Source: Streptomyces marianii
GTDB taxonomy: Bacteria > Actinomycetota > Actinomycetes > Streptomycetales > Streptomycetaceae
Direction: 5' to 3'
Assembly (NCBI RefSeq): GCF_005795905.1
Contig: NZ_VAWE01000001.1
Coordinates: forward strand, 6,375,001 to 6,439,000
DNA length: 64,000 nucleotides
Position 1 is the stretch's first letter. The number at the start of each line of letters is the position of its first letter. The translations under genes were made by a program, and so were the position numbers. The notes beneath the pieces were generated by a model. It saw only the letters and a list, made by a program, of their open reading frames with translations, was not told the DNA's origin and searched no databases. Shown here piece by piece: positions 62,167-64,000 of this stretch.

Positions 62167-63084
62167 ATGGCCCTCGGCACAGCTTCCACCCGGACGGATC
62201 GCGCACGCACCGTGCGCGAGCTGCTCGCCACCGACAAGACCTCGTACTCCTTCGAGTTCTGGGCGCCCAAGACGGAGAAGGGCGAGCGGAACCTCTGGAA
62301 CGCGCTGCGGCGTGTCGAGGCGGTACAGCCCAGCTTCGTCTCGGTGACCTACGGTGCCGGGGGATCCACCCGCGCGGGCACGGTCAAGGCCACCCAGCAG
62401 ATCGCCGCCGACACCACGCTCACCCCGGTCGCGCACCTCACCGCGGTCAACCACTCCGTCGCGGAGCTGCGCAACATGATCGGCCAGTACGCGGACGCCG
62501 GGATCAGGAACATCCTGGCCGTCCGCGGCGACCCGCCCGGCGACCCGATGGGCGAGTGGGTCGAGCATCCGGACGGTGTGCGGTACGCGGCGGAGCTCGT
62601 CCGGCTGATCAAGGAGTCGGGCGACTTCTGCGTCGGCGTCGCGGCCTTCCCCGAGATGCACCCCCGCTCCAGCGAGTGGCAGACGGACATCGGGCACTTC
62701 GTGGACAAGTGCCGCGCCGGTGCGGACTATGCGATCACTCAGATGTTCTTCCGCGTCGAGGACTATCTGCGGCTGCGCGACAGCGTCGCGGAGGCGGGCT
62801 GCGAGACCCCGATCATCCCCGAGATCATGCCCGTCACCAGCGTGCGGCAGATCGAACGGTTCGCCCAGCTCAGCAACGCGTTGTTCCCCGCCGAACTCGA
62901 ACAGAGGATCCGCGCCGTCGCGGACGACCCCGCCGCTGTACGCTCCATCGGTATCGAGTTCGCGACGGAGTTCTGCGCACGGCTGCTCTCGGAGGGCGTC
63001 CCCGGGCTGCACTTCATCACACTCAACAACTCCACGGCGACGCTCGAAATCTACGAGAATCTCGGACTGCACCAGCAGTCGTGA
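62167..63084 (+). CDS. metF: 5,10-methylenetetrahydrofolate reductase MetF
   Basis: MetF reduces methylene-THF to methyl-THF, the methyl donor for methionine. The 305-residue protein has the start SFEFWAPKT, catalytic glutamate near the N-terminus, [18 protein letters not shown], and the FAD-binding [14 protein letters not shown] at 62167. It corresponds to Rv2172c by position. Confidence 0.95.
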   Translation: MALGTASTRTDRARTVRELLATDKTSYSFEFWAPKTEKGERNLWNALRRVEAVQPSFVSVTYGAGGSTRAGTVKATQQIAADTTLTPVAHLTAVNHSVAELRNMIGQYADAGIRNILAVRGDPPGDPMGEWVEHPDGVRYAAELVRLIKESGDFCVGVAAFPEMHPRSSEWQTDIGHFVDKCRAGADYAITQMFFRVEDYLRLRDSVAEAGCETPIIPEIMPVTSVRQIERFAQLSNALFPAELEQRIRAVADDPAAVRSIGIEFATEFCARLLSEGVPGLHFITLNNSTATLEIYENLGLHQQS

Positions 63085-63136
63085 ACGGCCGCACCCGTCG
63101 CAACCCCGGGCGGGAGGCCGCAGGAGAGGGGCGGGC

Positions 63137-64000
63137 ATGGGCTGGACGGTGCTCTACATCGCGTTCGGCATTGTCGCGCTGTGGCTGCTCGGCGAGGTGC
63201 TGCTGCAGTACAAGGCGCGGCTGCGCTGGCGGCTGGTCGCCTTCGTCGGCTTCCTGGGCGTGGTCGTCGGTGCGCTGATGCCGAACGTCATCGTGATCGG
63301 CGTGGGCGCGGCGGCCTTCGCGGTCGGCCAGACGTACGTCACGCTCTCCTTCCGGCGCGGCTTCTCCACCGGCTGGGCGCTGGGCGGCAGCCCGGGCTCC
63401 AGCCGCCGCCGGAGGTCCTCCGCCCCCGTCGACCGTGACCCCGTGCTGGAGGTGACGGGCATCGACTACGAGGACTCCTACGACGACTCCTACGACGACT
63501 CCGGTCGTCCCCGTCCGTCCGGCCCCGACCCGGACGGGTCCCCGTCCGCCGAGACCACGGCCGTCTACGAGCCGCAGCCGCTCCCGGAGGACACCGGGCA
63601 GTACGCCGTCTACTCCGACGCGGCCCACACGGCGAACCACACCCAGGCCGGCGGCGACGCCCACTACGACGGCTACTCCACCGGCTACGCCGACGCCTAC
63701 TCCCAGGGCCACGACTACCAGCAGCCGGCGGGGGCCCATGACGCGTACGCGGGGTCGTACGACTACGGCACCGGCGGGGGGCAGCAGCCGTACGCCGCCT
63801 GGCCCGACCCGTACGCAGGCGCGGCGCAGGGCTCCGGCTCGTACGAGAGCTACGGCGGCCAGCAGCAGTACGCCGACCCGTACGCGTCGCAGGGCTACAA
63901 CGAGACGCCGCCGGGCGGTGTGTGGGTGCCGCCCCAGCGCGACGGGGACCAGGCGCCGCCGCCGGCGGAGCAGCCCTCGCAGTACGGCTACGACCAGGGC
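63137..64000 (+). CDS. Membrane protein with disordered Tyr/Gly/Gln-rich tail (3' partial)
   Basis: I do not recognise a family. At least 288 residues are encoded and the frame is still open at the window end. Two or three hydrophobic segments (about 1-75) are followed by a basic stretch and a long disordered tail rich in Tyr, Gly, Gln, Asp and Pro, with YDDSYDDS and repeated DPYA motifs. ATG at 63137 follows GGAGAGG. Confidence 0.85.
   Translation, partial: MGWTVLYIAFGIVALWLLGEVLLQYKARLRWRLVAFVGFLGVVVGALMPNVIVIGVGAAAFAVGQTYVTLSFRRGFSTGWALGGSPGSSRRRRSSAPVDRDPVLEVTGIDYEDSYDDSYDDSGRPRPSGPDPDGSPSAETTAVYEPQPLPEDTGQYAVYSDAAHTANHTQAGGDAHYDGYSTGYADAYSQGHDYQQPAGAHDAYAGSYDYGTGGGQQPYAAWPDPYAGAAQGSGSYESYGGQQQYADPYASQGYNETPPGGVWVPPQRDGDQAPPPAEQPSQYGYDQG

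Overview
The window is a 64-kb piece of a Streptomyces chromosome. The DNA is very GC-rich, GTG and TTG starts are frequent, and promoters are short or cryptic. The content is typical of the genus: an actinobacterial bc1-aa3 respiratory supercomplex, MacRS, a ROK glucokinase, fused anthranilate synthase TrpEG with an 18-residue tryptophan leader peptide, and Tat-type exported enzymes. Most of it is conserved core. The gene order also resembles, from memory, the Mycobacterium tuberculosis Rv2172c-Rv2204c region (metF, Rv2175c, pknL, aroG, acyltransferase, ArsA-like ATPase, SRPBCC protein, fadD15, pimB', NlpC/P60, trpD, ctaE-qcrCAB, ctaC, adoK, HesB/ErpA).

Layout. Positions 1-7 kb hold the end of a LuxR-type regulator, nadA divergent from an ErpA-type Fe-S carrier, an exported protein, a PfkB-family kinase and a cysteine desulfurase fused to a TusA domain. 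Positions 7-17 kb hold ctaC-ctaD-ctaF, an L,D-transpeptidase, a receiver-like protein, then ctaE-qcrC-qcrA-qcrB. Positions 17-29 kb hold trpD, a SAM-IV riboswitch ahead of a class-V aminotransferase, a stand-alone AsnC-type ligand domain coupled to a rhomboid protease, a NYN-domain protein, twin NlpC/P60 peptidases, a lipoprotein with HExxH, and divergent GT87 and PimB'-type mannosyltransferases. Positions 29.6-32.1 kb look like an accessory insert: the front end of an IS110-family element, a 31-bp tandem array, and a cholesterol oxidase gene.

Positions 32-46 kb hold an acyl-CoA ligase, phosphoesterase, SRPBCC protein, ArsA-like ATPase, glkA followed by four 125-bp repeats, EEP-family protein, esterase, acyltransferase, macS-macR and pfkA. 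Positions 46-64 kb hold another NlpC/P60 protein, trpEG with attenuator, class-II DAHP synthase, bfd (iron box), bfr, a molybdopterin oxidoreductase, endonuclease IV, a PASTA-type Ser/Thr kinase, thiO-thiS-thiG under a TPP riboswitch, a ferredoxin-reductase-like flavoprotein, an Rv2175c-type DNA-binding protein, thiE, metF and a truncated membrane protein.

The least explained structure is a family of four MITE-like dispersed repeats (about 39910-40108, 45899-46160, 52048-52247, 53571-53869). The two intact copies have inverted ends beginning CTAG, and in both cases that CTAG supplies the TAG stop codon of the upstream gene. The other notable points are the SAM-IV riboswitch, the IS110 relic that may keep its noncoding left end, a phosphofructokinase carrying the residue pair associated with pyrophosphate use, and an ArsA-like ATPase without the usual P-loop lysines.
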